From the NCBI GenBank assembly GCA_946699065.1, contig CAMPDV010001943.1, forward strand, positions 1 through 64,000: a stretch of DNA of 64,000 nucleotides, given 5' to 3'. A program made the translations under genes and the position numbers. This stretch comes from Loxodes magnus. Its lineage: Eukaryota; Ciliophora; Karyorelictea; Loxodida; Loxodidae. The notes under the pieces were generated by a model. It saw only the letters and a list, made by a program, of their open reading frames with translations. It had not been told where the DNA came from and did no database searches. This document shows, one piece after another, positions 38,237 to 48,849 of the stretch; within the stretch, counting starts at the first letter, position 1, and each line of letters opens with the position of its first letter.

Positions 38237-38728
38237 AATAAATAAATAAATTTGATTATAGAGCGCGTAGCACTCTCGTTGGTGCGCAGCTCTTTAAAAA
38301 AATGTTTCATACTGACAAGAATGTTTGTTACTGATAAAATTATCAGATACTGATAAAAGTGTTCAATACTGATATAATTTTAGAATACTCGTAATCTTTA
38401 ATACTTGCTGGAGGTCCAAGGACATGGCAGGATTGTGTCTCATTGCATCACCAAAGCAGAGGACGACATGTGTCAATTATGGGTACTTAAATTTCCCACC
38501 TCTGATGAAGCTCACAATATTATTTCTTTTTCGTTCCAGAATTAAAAATAAACGAAGCCAAGCCAAGCCAGTGTCGAAGGTCTAAGAATCTTATGTCTCA
38601 AGGTCAAACCAAAGCAGAGGAAGACATAAAGTCGATTATGGGTATTTAACTTCCCCAACCTCCGATGAAGATGACCTTGTTGTTCACCTTCAAACAACTA
38701 TGGCGGTTTTAAAAAATATATAATAAAA
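38237..38728 (-). mobile_element. SINE-like element S1, copy 2, inserted in kinase C
   Basis: The insert carries the S1 hairpin (AGAGCGCG to GCAGCTCT, 38260-38293, with a GCAC/GTGC inner stem) next to an AATA tract, but a different body from the copies at 11.2 and 42.5 kb. AATAAA occurs at both edges (38237 and 38722) and looks like a target-site duplication. The body has a 19-base tandem stretch (atactgataaaa..., about 38312-38395) and a dimeric repeat also found at 63.1 kb. The different body behind a common hairpin suggests SINEs that share a 3' tail borrowed from one partner LINE. Confidence 0.65.
38400..38700 (+). repeat. Dimeric GC-richer repeat, copy 1
   Basis: Two monomers of about 100 bases, each with 'accaaagcagaggasgacat' followed by 'attatgggta' and 'cctcygatgaag', start near 38.40 and 38.57 kb with a linker between them. 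The same dimer occurs at 63.15-63.42 kb. It lies inside the SINE that interrupts kinase C. Confidence 0.6.
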
Positions 38729-40879
38729 TATGGTTTTCATTTATCCTTATAATGGTTGCTCCTATTTTCAATAATTTATACATAAAGAACTATATCCTCT
38801 CACTTATATTTATAACTATCCAAATCTTAACTAGCATTGGACTTTCCTTTTGTACTGGTTTCATTTATAAGCTTGATTAAGATCAAATTATAACTCTCTT
38901 TATAGTTTTTGGAATATATTACTGCACGACCATAAGCAACTAGTAATTCACTAAAGTCTTATTTGAGAAATACCTTCTAACTTAGAAATAATTTCAGACA
39001 TTTGAGTTTTTGACGAAACACTGCAACACTGGAATTATAATCTTCAATAATAGCTAAATTATGTACAACAACAAGTTGCTTCGCTAAATGATTGACATCT
39101 CCTTCTTTTACGATTTCCTTGATAAAGCTGAATTTACTCAGACCAACAAAATTGGATTTAAAGTCTCTTTAAATTAATACATTTCTTCTAGAAATGCTGA
39201 GTAATCTGAAATCTATGTGGTTAAGGTACAGAAATTCTGAAGTTAGACGGATAATTAAAAAATGATGTATTTCTAGGTTTAAGCTCTTAATACTTAGTGG
39301 GATAATGAGAAGCTGTCATGCTTACCATTAATAACTTGACAGATTCCTATAACGCAGAAAAATAAAATCCCTCAAATCAATACAAAACTCTATTTTTGAG
39401 AGAATTTAACCATTAGGTAAGACATCCAGCCACCTTAGCAATGAACATATCTTAGTAAATCTAAAAATATTTGTCTAAGTTCAAAGATAAAGAATCTGAC
39501 TCTGACTCTGAGAATTATAAATCATTCTTCAATACAATTTCTTTTTAGGAAATTTCTGAAAGTAACTTTTAGAAGCAAAGCAGATCCTTTAAACATCAAG
39601 AAAATCCAAGGATCCTTCTAAGTAACATCGAGTCTTGTTGTGCACTCGCTACAGAAGTAAAATTTAAACTTAAGAACTATAATGCTAAGAGAACTGTCAA
39701 GTAATCGCTAAATGGTGTAATAAAAAGGCGTAAATTATAGAGTAAGAAACCCAAAACTTAATAAATATGACTCTCTCTTTGACTTAGTTCTTACAAAGAT
39801 AAAAGCCAAAGTTAGTATATGACATAATTAATATCTAAAGCTTCCTTACAGAAGCCTTTAGAATTATTAAATTTCATATCCAGAATAAACCTATCAAGCT
39901 ACTATAATTCATTAATTTCGATGTTCTGAAGAAATCTCAACGGATAAATAAAAAGTTCTCTTTATTTTGCAGATTCTTCTGTAAAATGCTCTGAAATATA
40001 CCAATCAAGGATTTATTTGTCTTGGTATAAAAAAATCCAAAAAGCAGAATCTAGGGGAAGATGAGTTAATTAGCTATAAAATCTGAGTAAAGAACAGTGG
40101 AGTAGGAATAAGCGAAGAAAAGCAGAAGCATTTATTCGAGCAGTTATTTGATAGACAAGAAATAGATTTAGATTCCCCTTAAGGAAATGGAATGGGATTA
40201 TAAATAGCCTAGAAAATTTCTTTGATCCTTGGTAATCAAATTATGAAAATAAAATCTGAGGTAAATAAGTTCAGCAAATTTTCCTTCATAATAAGATCAA
40301 AAAATGTAAAAAAAGGTGATTCAAGAGTAAATATTTTAATAATAGCCATAGAATATAAGGATTATGAAGCAAACTAAAACTATTAAATTACTTCTAACTC
40401 CTTCCTAAATGATGGATAATTCAAGTTCACTTGAAATTCCAAACTTTGACAGTTTGGAATTAAAACAGAGCTAACTGAATCGATTGATGAGTGAATGCAC
40501 ATGCGAATAAATTTTATTAGTAGATGACTCAGAAATAATAAGGATGATTTTGTCTGAATTACTAATCAATAATAGCTATTCGTTCAAAACGGCAAAAAAT
40601 GGACAAGAGGCTTTGTAGATTGTATTCAAAGGAGAAGAAATTCATCCTGCAAAGAATTCTAAATTATAATAATGGATTGCGAAATGCCAGTACTAGATGG
40701 TTGGAAAGCTACCAAAGCAATTAGATAAATGGGCTATTAAGGAGCTATAGTAGGGTGCACTGCTTACTCTTTTGAATAAGATGTATAGAGATGTTTACAA
40801 GCAGGAATGAATAATGTTTTGTTCAAGCCCTCTCAAAGTTCAACTATCTTACAAGAAATAAGAAAGTACGAGCTTTGAA

Positions 40880-42540
40880 TATTTAACTTTTGTTTTAAAG
40901 TTATTCATACAATTTATATATAAATTTACTCAAATTTTCTACTTATTCTTTATAGCTTCACTTAAATTCACCATACTAATACTTTTTAAAAATCAAGCTT
41001 TTATTTAAAATTAATACCAAAACTGAAAGCTTTAACTTAATGTTTGGATATATCAGTTAAATAAATCTTTTAAGTGAAAAATAGCTGATTTTTATAGATA
41101 AATATAGCATAAATAACATTCATTTGACTACTTTTAGTTCTTAAGAAAACTGGTTTTGAGAGTCTTCAATTCTAATTTCTATTTTCTTTCTTATTTAGCT
41201 TGGTTATATATTTTAGCAATATAACTAAAATAAAAGGTAATAAATGAAAGGAATTTATTATAAAGCTAGTATTAAGATGAGTAAAATTAATCTGCGTAAG
41301 AGATTAGAAAGCAAGCATAGATAAAACTACGAAATATTAAAATCCTACAGCATCTAATATCATAAATTAAAGGAAATTAAGGAAATTAATATTTAGTTCT
41401 TTAAGCTTGATTGAACATTTGTTTTAACTAAGATAAAAAGAAAAGGTGCGCTTAACAAACGCTAATATTTATTAACTAGATTGGATCCACTTAATCCATT
41501 ATCCTAGAAGTCTATATAGGGAGATATAATATATCTATTAATAAAAGCAAAGATAGAGCTTATAATATCAAATGGCTTATAAATTAAATTAATAAAACAA
41601 TAAATGTAAAGTTTTAATTAAATTCTGGTTTATATAGTTCCTACTTTGCTTAAGGGAACACCTTTGTAAATTGAAGAAATTTAAAAATATGCAAATCAAA
41701 GAAAAGAAAATTAAGTTTATTTTGGTATTAGAACAATAACTCTTGTAATAAGAAGCATGAAGAAGTAATCTTACTTTCTACAGACAAAAGCTTTGTAGCA
41801 TAATATTTATTCATATAGATAAAAAAGAATAGTTAAGTATTTGATTTATTTTAGAAGTTTATTTAATTATTGTTATAAAATTATTAATAATATTAATGAT
41901 AGATAGTCAAACTAAGATATTCTAAAAAACTCTATAAATTTGTAGGTTTTGGTTTGTAATAGGTTTGATTTTCATATCAAGGATAGAATGTAATAAATAA
42001 AAATAAGAAAAGTATAAGTAAATTTATATAGCCAGTCGTAGTTGATGATAAGGCTAAAGGTAAGTTCAGTTTCTATAATTATATAGTAGATTCTAATCAC
42101 TTGCTGTTTTACTAAAAATTATTTAACTATTTCAGTTATTTTTCAAGGTTAAGAGGTTAATGAGGCAATAAAAATTATTTCTATCAGTTAAATTTAAAAC
42201 TTAGGAAAATTAGAAAATTAGAAAATGATAGTATAAACAGACTAATATCTTTATAATATATTTTAAAATTTAAGAAAGAAACTAAGGTTATACAGTATAA
42301 TCATAGTTACCTTATTAATAGTTTTAAGACATGACATAATTAAGTTTTGAGCATTGACACTAAAATTTGTTTAAATCATAAGAGTTAATTATAATCATAC
42401 CTAGAGGTTTAAATATAGCTGTTTTATATTTCTTTATTAATTTTATTTATTCAATTAAATAGATAGCAATGACTATTTCTATATAAAGTTAAGGAAGTTA
42501 AGATTAGAAATAAATATTTTAAGAAGCTAGGTTTATATTA
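40880..42540. other. AT-rich region, no gene seen
   Basis: About 1.7 kb between kinase C and the next SINE. Nothing recognisable on either strand. Confidence 0.5.
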
Positions 42541-42985
42541 TAAATAAATAAATAAATAAATAAATAAAAATGATTATAGAGCGTGTAACACCTCATTGGC
42601 GTGTAGCTCTTTCAATATTAATATTTAATATTAAGAAAAATGTTCTCATGTTTCTTGCTAAAATTCTAGAGGTCCGATGAGTCATGTCAGCTTCTCCAAA
42701 TGGGGAATCTTCTTATTAAAATATATTCTTAAATCTTGAGTCAAATGCTTCAGTCTTCTTGAATAAGGTCAAAATAAGAATTAGTTATTAAGCTGGTAAT
42801 TAGAAGGCCCATCAGTCAAACTTTCATACTGCTAGAGAGAACCCTCGGGGTAAATTAGGTATGTCTCAACGGAGCTTATCCACTCTTCCCCGTGGTGGCA
42901 TCTAGTGCGAGATTACTCGCAATGCAGTATACACTGCACCAGATTACCTACTAATTTGTCTGACGCGGCCGACATCCATTTTATA
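42541..42985 (-). mobile_element. SINE-like element S1, copy 3
   Basis: The best preserved S1 copy. An (AAAT)n tract of about 30 bases leads into the terminal hairpin (AGAGCGTG to GTAGCTCT, from about 42577). The body matches 11.2-11.56 kb throughout. At 42906-42938 two perfect stem-loops with 6-bp stems and 4-base loops stand one base apart (TGCGAG/CTCGCA and TGCAGT/ACTGCA). The perfect stems and the intact microsatellite suggest a younger insertion than copy 1. I found no polymerase III promoter boxes that fit well. Confidence 0.65.
42906..42938. ncRNA. Paired stem-loops within SINE S1
   Basis: TGCGAG-ATTA-CTCGCA (42906-42921) is followed after one base by TGCAGT-ATAC-ACTGCA (42923-42938). 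Both stems are perfect on paper. The same place in the 11.5 kb copy keeps the layout but has mismatches in each stem. It is probably a structured part of the SINE RNA; its role is unknown. Confidence 0.45.
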
Positions 42986-42989
42986 TATA

Positions 42990-44150
42990 TAATAATAGAT
43001 TTAAAGCTTTCATATTAAAATTAATTAAAGAAGGAAATCTATTAAGTTGATCAACTAACTTTTTTATAGGGTTATATGTTGATTCTCAAACATTTTTTTC
43101 TCCTCAATTGTAGAATTGCTAAATAAGGTCTGGCTTCAAAACCAAAGGAATAGCTTGAGTAGAATTAGCTATTTTATTTTCATTTAAAGATAAAATAGAT
43201 CTAAATCATCCTAAGTACATTTCTATTGTTTTTGCTTAGATGAGAAAGCTTTCAACGATATTTATAGCTACTCTTAGACATTTTAAATAAAAGAAAAAGA
43301 AAATAATTAGATATTAGTCTTAAAACTTTAATTATATCCATATTCTAGAATAAAATCCATTTGATAATCTAAGGTAATTTTAAATTTATAACTGAGAAAG
43401 TTTCTCTAAAATAGCATCTATAATTGTTGTGCTTACTATAAAATAAGTTTATTATGTTTTTTGTATGATTTAATAATAAAGGATAGAGATTTAATTCTAA
43501 ATACCTCACTTATAATATAGTGAGAAGTAGTTTAATATAAACATCATTTTAGCTATATAACGTTATAATTTAATATCTAGTGGATCATCTTATATCATCC
43601 AACCAAATAAATGCTTTTTAATAATTTTTTAGTCTCAAAATTAGAGTACAAGGAGATTGACTAATAACAAATTTGAAGATAAAGTGTAAAAAACCTTGTT
43701 TGTTCTAGTTTTTCTTTAATAGAAATATATTTAAAATTTGCTACTATTTTTAGATCATTTAAATTTGATTTAGTCTTATACTTTGAAAGCAAATAAAGAC
43801 AATCTTAAAATATAGATACAACGATAATAAGCATCACATAAGATAATTTAAGTTGATTACTAGAATTATCATTTCTTATATCTTAAAATTAAGATTAAGT
43901 CTAAATAAGGATATATTTTTAATTTTCTTTAGTAGTTAAATATGATATAAATATTTAATATTTTTACTAACTTAAATTTCTTCCTTTAAGTTCAGCATTT
44001 ACTAAAAGTCTTTCAATTAATAAAAACATTGTAACGAGATTTTGGACTGAAGAAGTGCCTTTCGTTTTAAGTTTCTTTTCTGAATTTTAAATTAATTTAC
44101 TACTGATTTTATTCTAAATTAATATCTAATAAAAATTTAAAATCTAAATT
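42990..44150. other. AT-rich region, no gene seen
   Basis: About 1.2 kb between a SINE and a zinc-knuckle element, without recognisable features. Confidence 0.5.
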
Positions 44151-44155
44151 AAAAA

Positions 44156-44947
44156 ATGGAAGGATTCAAAAGAGGTTTCTACACCACCTCTAAAAAGTTG
44201 GAGAGGAAACCTGAATCCAATCCTGGCCAGTCGTCTTTTTCTTAACCTTAACTTTCTTCTTAATCTTAACAACCTGGAATTCAAATAGGATATGACAAGC
44301 AGAAGAAATCCTAGAAAGCGACTCACGTAATAAGTACTACATAGGAGGAAAAGCCAAGAAAGCAGATAAAGTCTGCTCTTCACCAGGAGGTATCAGAATT
44401 TAATTCTTCTAACCAGATGAGGATGGAGTAGCTCCTCAAAGTGGTACTGAACCTCCAGGAAGTTGTTAGGAAACTGAGGAAGGATAATGAGAAGCTTATG
44501 GAACAACTCTTCCTAGCGGAAGGAATAAAATACAGACTTATGTCCTAAGAAAGAGAACTAAACGCTTTCTGAAACATATCCTAAGATTAAATAAACTAAT
44601 CCTAAAACTAGCTTCAGAAAAAATCGGATCTGAATTACAGACTGGAAAAATTAGAAAAGAAGCTAGACGTACAAAAGAGAGATCCAATGATGATTGAAGA
44701 GACCAACATGAAGATTAGGGTTAAACCACAAAAATTATTGAAGGATTGTAACTACTGCAATTCGACGAAACACTTGTGAAGACGCTGCATGAAATTCCAA
44801 AATTTCAAGACGTAGTATTGGAATAAATAAAGAAGAATACAAGCATAGCAGAGGAAAAAAAAACAAACGAAATAGAGACAAATCAGAGAGAGATTATACC
44901 TAAATGAATTAGGTTTCATCTACAAGAAAAAATCTGATTAGAAATGA
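44156..44947 (+). CDS. Zinc-knuckle retroelement ORF, copy 5
   Basis: There are 264 codons from ATG 44156 to TGA 44945, with no frameshift. It reads MEGFKRGFYTTSKK, a Gln/Ser-rich stretch, then a coiled coil (LLKVVLNLQEVVRKLRKDNE) and the CCHC knuckle Cys198-Cys201-His206-Cys211 (CNYCNSTKHL-TGA-RRC), then FQNFKTQYWNKQRR. Two internal TGA codons: one (44570) is TGG in the 33 kb copy, and one (44777, inside the knuckle) is TGA in both copies. If UGA is Trp, the frame continues past 44947 into PEQSG...EEVKIL, which is also conserved at 33.12 kb, so the true end may be later (to about 45.08 kb). This suits a nucleic-acid-binding ORF1-type protein. Confidence 0.7.
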
Positions 44948-44989
44948 AGATAGAATTGGAAATGACATGAGAAATGGGAGGAGAGAGGA

Positions 44990-45075
44990 AGAGAGACCTT
45001 TAAAAATTTATTTTTAACACCGGAGCAATCTGGTGTCCAGTATGAAGAGGTAAAAATCCTCAATAATTGCTAAAC
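44990..45075 (+). other. 3' end of zinc-knuckle element with two stem-loops
   Basis: ACACC/GGTGT (around 45018-45037) and GAGG/CCTC (around 45046-45062) can form stems. The 33.12 kb copy keeps GAGG/CCTC, and the 45.6 kb element has ACCTC/GAGGT and GGGG/CCCC at the same places. The region also reads as conserved protein in two copies, so RNA and protein constraint cannot be told apart by eye. Confidence 0.4.
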
Positions 45076-45587
45076 TTAATTTATCCTATTATTATTATAA
45101 AAACTTAAAATCTGGAATTTATGATTGTATTTAAAGTTTTCTTACATTATATTAAGGTATGCTCTTATTTTTATAATCATTAAAACTGAACTTTATATAA
45201 AACATTTGAGAAATGTGAGGATTTAACATCATAGTTTCTTATTTCTGCTCCTATAAATAGAACATATTTCTTTATAACCTAATATCTTTATTCTTTACTA
45301 CTAAACATCAATCAATTTATGAAAGAAGTTAAAAAACATACAAACTGATTTTAAACAGTAGTAGACAACATAATCAAGTAGTCCTTGAAATTTTAGAGCT
45401 TTATTTAGTTAAATTTCTTAGCTATTCTTTATTTTAAACTTGTAACCATTGATATAGCTATCTTCATTATTTAATTATTAACTCTTGAAATATAATATTT
45501 TAATAAATATTAAAGAGAGCACATGCTTTAAAGTAAGCGCATATTTTAAACTTCTATTTTGCTTAAAAATAGCATAATATTAAAAAA

Positions 45588-46355
45588 ATGGCAGAAGGTC
45601 TCAGGAAGGGTTTTTTTCCAGCTCCATAGAAAAAGGAAAAAAAACCAGAGACTTCTAATTCTTCTCCTACCACGTCTTCTTTAATAATATAATAATTTTC
45701 TTAGGCTCTTTAACCCCCAAATTTAGAAAAATAAAGATAATCTTAAATTGAATAAGAAATTAAATCAACAGAAACTGACTAAGGCAAGCGAGATTTTTTA
45801 CTCCCATAGCCACGATCAAGCAACTACATGAAAAGTTGTAACTAAAAAATAATGTAGAAATAGAAAAATGATGAATAGCTAATAATAGAATAACTTATGA
45901 AATCTATCCGTAACCTATAAGAAGAAGTTTAAATATTAAAGAAAGAAAACCAAAAATTACTATAGAAAAGTTATAACAATGAAGAAAGATTAATGAAACA
46001 GGAAATCGAAGTGAAACTTTTGGGAGAAAGAATTTAACCTTAAACTTTAGCTGAAAATAAAATGGAACTAGAATACACAAAACCCTTAGAGATAACTCCT
46101 CCCAGAAGGATCATCAAGCTGTGCTACCTGTGCAAATCAAAATTCAACACATACAAGAGATGCAAGATATATTTGGATAAACAGAGAAGAAACAGTGAAG
46201 AGATTTGGAGAGAACTTTCAAGAATTTATGTAGACAAGGATGGAAGAATATTTAGAAGGAGGCTTTTTCAAGGGAGTGCCAGAACTCCAAAAAAACTGGG
46301 AGTCCCGAACTTTTATTTTAAACCTCAAGGAACGAACTCTGGAGGTATGTATTGA
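45588..46355 (+). CDS. Zinc-knuckle retroelement ORF, copy 6 (intact)
   Basis: There are 255 codons plus TGA (46353-46355), with no internal TGA and no frameshift. It reads MAEGLRKGFFPAPQKK, a Ser/Gln-rich stretch, then a coiled coil (LMKSIRNLQEEVQILKKEN) and a knuckle CYLCKSKFNTYKRC, in which Asn stands at the usual His position. A basic tail follows (GRIFRRRLFQG, then NFYFKPQG). It shares the N-terminal GF motif and layout with the 44.2 kb copy but is a distinct subfamily. The loss of His may weaken zinc binding. The downstream GGGGTTGAAAATCCCC (46358-46373) forms a stem-loop. Confidence 0.65.
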
Positions 46356-46399
46356 AGGGGTTGAAAATCCCCGGAGATACGAACACTTTAATTTAGTAT

Positions 46400-46780
46400 A
46401 TTATTATAGCATAATATTAAATTAACGATCTACCAGTTTTGCTTCGCTTATAATTTAAGTTCTTAAAAATTTGCATTTGTTTTATTTATTTACCTATTTT
46501 AATACCGGCTACTTAAAATTTATAGCGTCACATCTATAACTATGATTATATACTTTTCATTATGAACAATATGCCTAATTTAAAAGGCAGAATAAATAGC
46601 ATTAAAGTGATAGAAAAGAGTAAAATGATATCTATTTTATAAAGGAATCTAATTAAATCTAGTAATCAGTTTAGATATTTAATAAACTAATTGCAAAATG
46701 AGAAATAAATCATCAAAGTAATTTAAAATGCCTTAATAAAAGCATAAAAAACAATTAATTATGATTATTTAATTAAAAAT
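46400..46780. other. AT-rich spacer, no gene seen
   Basis: This lies between the zinc-knuckle element and the glycosyltransferase start. No feature can be supported. Confidence 0.45.
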
Positions 46781-46786
46781 TTAACT

Positions 46787-48830
46787 ATGGCTAGCTAAAA
46801 AATTATTTTAGCTATAGTATTAATAATTATCCTTTATTTAAGTGCAATGTCTTTTGTCTTTGCCTTATCGTTCATATCAGTCAGTTATAAAGATCACTAA
46901 GGTGAAAATTCGTTAAGATCATTCAAAAAAAATTATCAAATATATGAGAAACGATAAAGTGACTCGAGAAATAGTTTCAAAGAAAAAAAGGATAAAATTT
47001 CTATTTAGATTTGTTTGATAATTAGACTTAATTATTATTTCAAAAGGTAAATTAAAAAGAGGAAGAAAAGCCTAAAAATATTATAATTTAACTGTTGAAA
47101 AATTAGCAGTTTATCATTCAAAAATCCTTTCGGTCTTTCGATTTTCCTGAATTGTACCTTTCTTTGTGAGTCAAATTTAATTTCAGTGAATTGGAGTATT
47201 AAATATAACTATAAAAATCTTTCAAATCTGATTAAAGTAATGAGATGAAAGAAAGTCGTTTTGCTATTTTAAGGAATAAGATGTAAGGCTGTAGTAAGCT
47301 GAGTGATTACTGAGGCTATTTTCTATATCTTATTTATGATTTAAATAAAGACTGAACAATTTTACTAGAAACAGGATCAGACAAGGGTTACTAATTTTTC
47401 AAGACTAACTCTACAATAAAATCAGAAGTTTGATACAACATCTAGATACTTCTGACAGCATATGGAAACTCCTTCTTTGAATAGATTGCAAATGTTTAAA
47501 TACCTAAAGCTTAAATTAGAATAAATTAAGAAATGTTCTCATTCTATAACCCAGACTATTATAGACTGATGCAGACAGGAAATCGTTTTAGAATTGGATC
47601 TTAAGTTATTTAAAATACTCAGTCGAAAATGGAAGTAATGAAATGGTAGGAAACTTAAACTCTCTAATGCTCCTAAAATTTTATATCTAAAGTAGGTACA
47701 ATTTGCTTAATTTTGATGATAATCAAGATTCAGCACTTAAAACTAGTATTTTTAATATTTGACCTAATTATACTCTCACTGGAAAATATTATGCATTTTT
47801 ACCTAGTAGACAAAAACAAAAATTCTACCTTAAAAATGTATATTAAATAGGCAAACACCATTTTGGGTAAATTGTACAGTCAAATTTTTTACAAATTTAA
47901 TGAGATTAATTACCTTGCATAGACCATAAATTCAATCAATGATATCCTGAAATCTATGAATATATAAGAGAATAATATTAAAATTAAATTGATCAACTAA
48001 ATCTATAAGAGGAAAATCTCTTTCCTATTCTAATACCTGTTTTTAAAAGACATAATATATTAAAACACTTTAAGTAAAATAGAAAAAGCTGAAGGTATCA
48101 AGTAAACCATAATCCTTATTTCTTGAGATGGGAACTCTTAATAAGTGACTGATGCGATTAATCAATTTAAAAGAAGAAAAGTACTGAATATTATTCACGT
48201 TATGCATCCTAGAACAGAAACTCCTAAGCCTTTTTTAGATATTGAAAGAGAGAGAGAGTTTTATTGTGCTTAAAATGCTTATTTGATGCTAAATATAACG
48301 TTCGAGTATCTAAAAGCTAAATCAATACTTTGATGTGAGGATGATATTTTAATGTCTGTTGATTTTTATGAATATAGCAAATGAGCAATTCGTAAATTTA
48401 TTCTTAATGGAAAGAATGGAAAACGTGTAGCTTCCATTCCAATTACAATCCATAGAATGTGAGCTTTGAAAATATTTTATTTCAGTTTAGATATGATAAA
48501 ATAAGACGACATTGGAACTTTATACTCCCAGATTACATCTAACCTGGTTTAAAAAATGTGTTTGTTGGATGTGATTGGATTTAAAGAGCATTCTGACATT
48601 TTAACACAAACTAACATAAAACTTTTCTAAGTCCAATAATTCCTCGTGGTAAGCATGCTGTATGGAATCACGAAGAGAGTGTTTATGCTCTTAAAGAAGG
48701 ATTTGAAAGATTGGAATTAATGAGCAAGACTCTAAAATTGGTTAATCACTCTGTAAACTACGCAAATAAGGAACCAAAAATTGTTCATTAAAAAGTTTAT
48801 GCTCACGATCCATCTTTTTCATTTTCATGG
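46787..48830 (+). pseudogene. GT13-like type II membrane glycosyltransferase
   Basis: ATG 46787 opens MASQK, then a hydrophobic signal anchor (IILAIVLIIILYLSAMSF), then a basic stem, as in Golgi type II transferases. A middle frame reads SDY-TGA-GYFLYLIYDLNKD and ILLETGSDKGYQFFKTN. Near 48.02 kb comes PILIPVFKRHNILKHF, then TIILIS-TGA-DGNSQQVTDAI, then KAKSIL-TGA-CEDDILMSVDFYEY. EDD followed by DF/YEY is the nucleotide-sugar/metal site of GlcNAc-transferase I and POMGNT1 (family GT13). A C-terminal frame has VGCDWIQRAF and SPIIPRGKHAVWNHEESV. The frame changes several times; these may be introns (for example GTAAAT to TTAG near 47.05-47.10 kb) or decay. TGA falls at Trp-like places. The family call is fairly good; intactness is unknown. 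Confidence 0.55.
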
Positions 48831-48849
48831 GATTTATTTAAATTGCTTT

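Larger units (their letters stand above)
37960..40878 (+). pseudogene. Hybrid histidine kinase, copy C (SINE-interrupted)
   Basis: Third plus-strand kinase, broken by an insertion at about 38.24-38.72 kb within the membrane region: KIIKFSIFNN precedes it and WFSFILIMVAPIF follows it. The H-box FNHQVRHPAT, ATPase (QNALKYT, GNGMGL) and receiver (LLVDDSE, MDCEMPVLDGW, FKPSQ) are all recognisable, ending KYEL-TGA at 40876-40878. One-base length changes also disturb the frame near 39.31, 39.92 and 40.66 kb. Codons matching Trp sites are TGA at 38150 and 40084 and TGG at 39298. Flanks do not match units A, B and D, so this is an older or separately placed copy. Confidence 0.8.

Noticed and set aside
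42668-42700. Hammerhead-like string CGATGAGTC in the SINE
   Set aside because: There is no matching GAAA strand or third stem at a suitable distance, and the 11.27 kb copy lacks the core bases.
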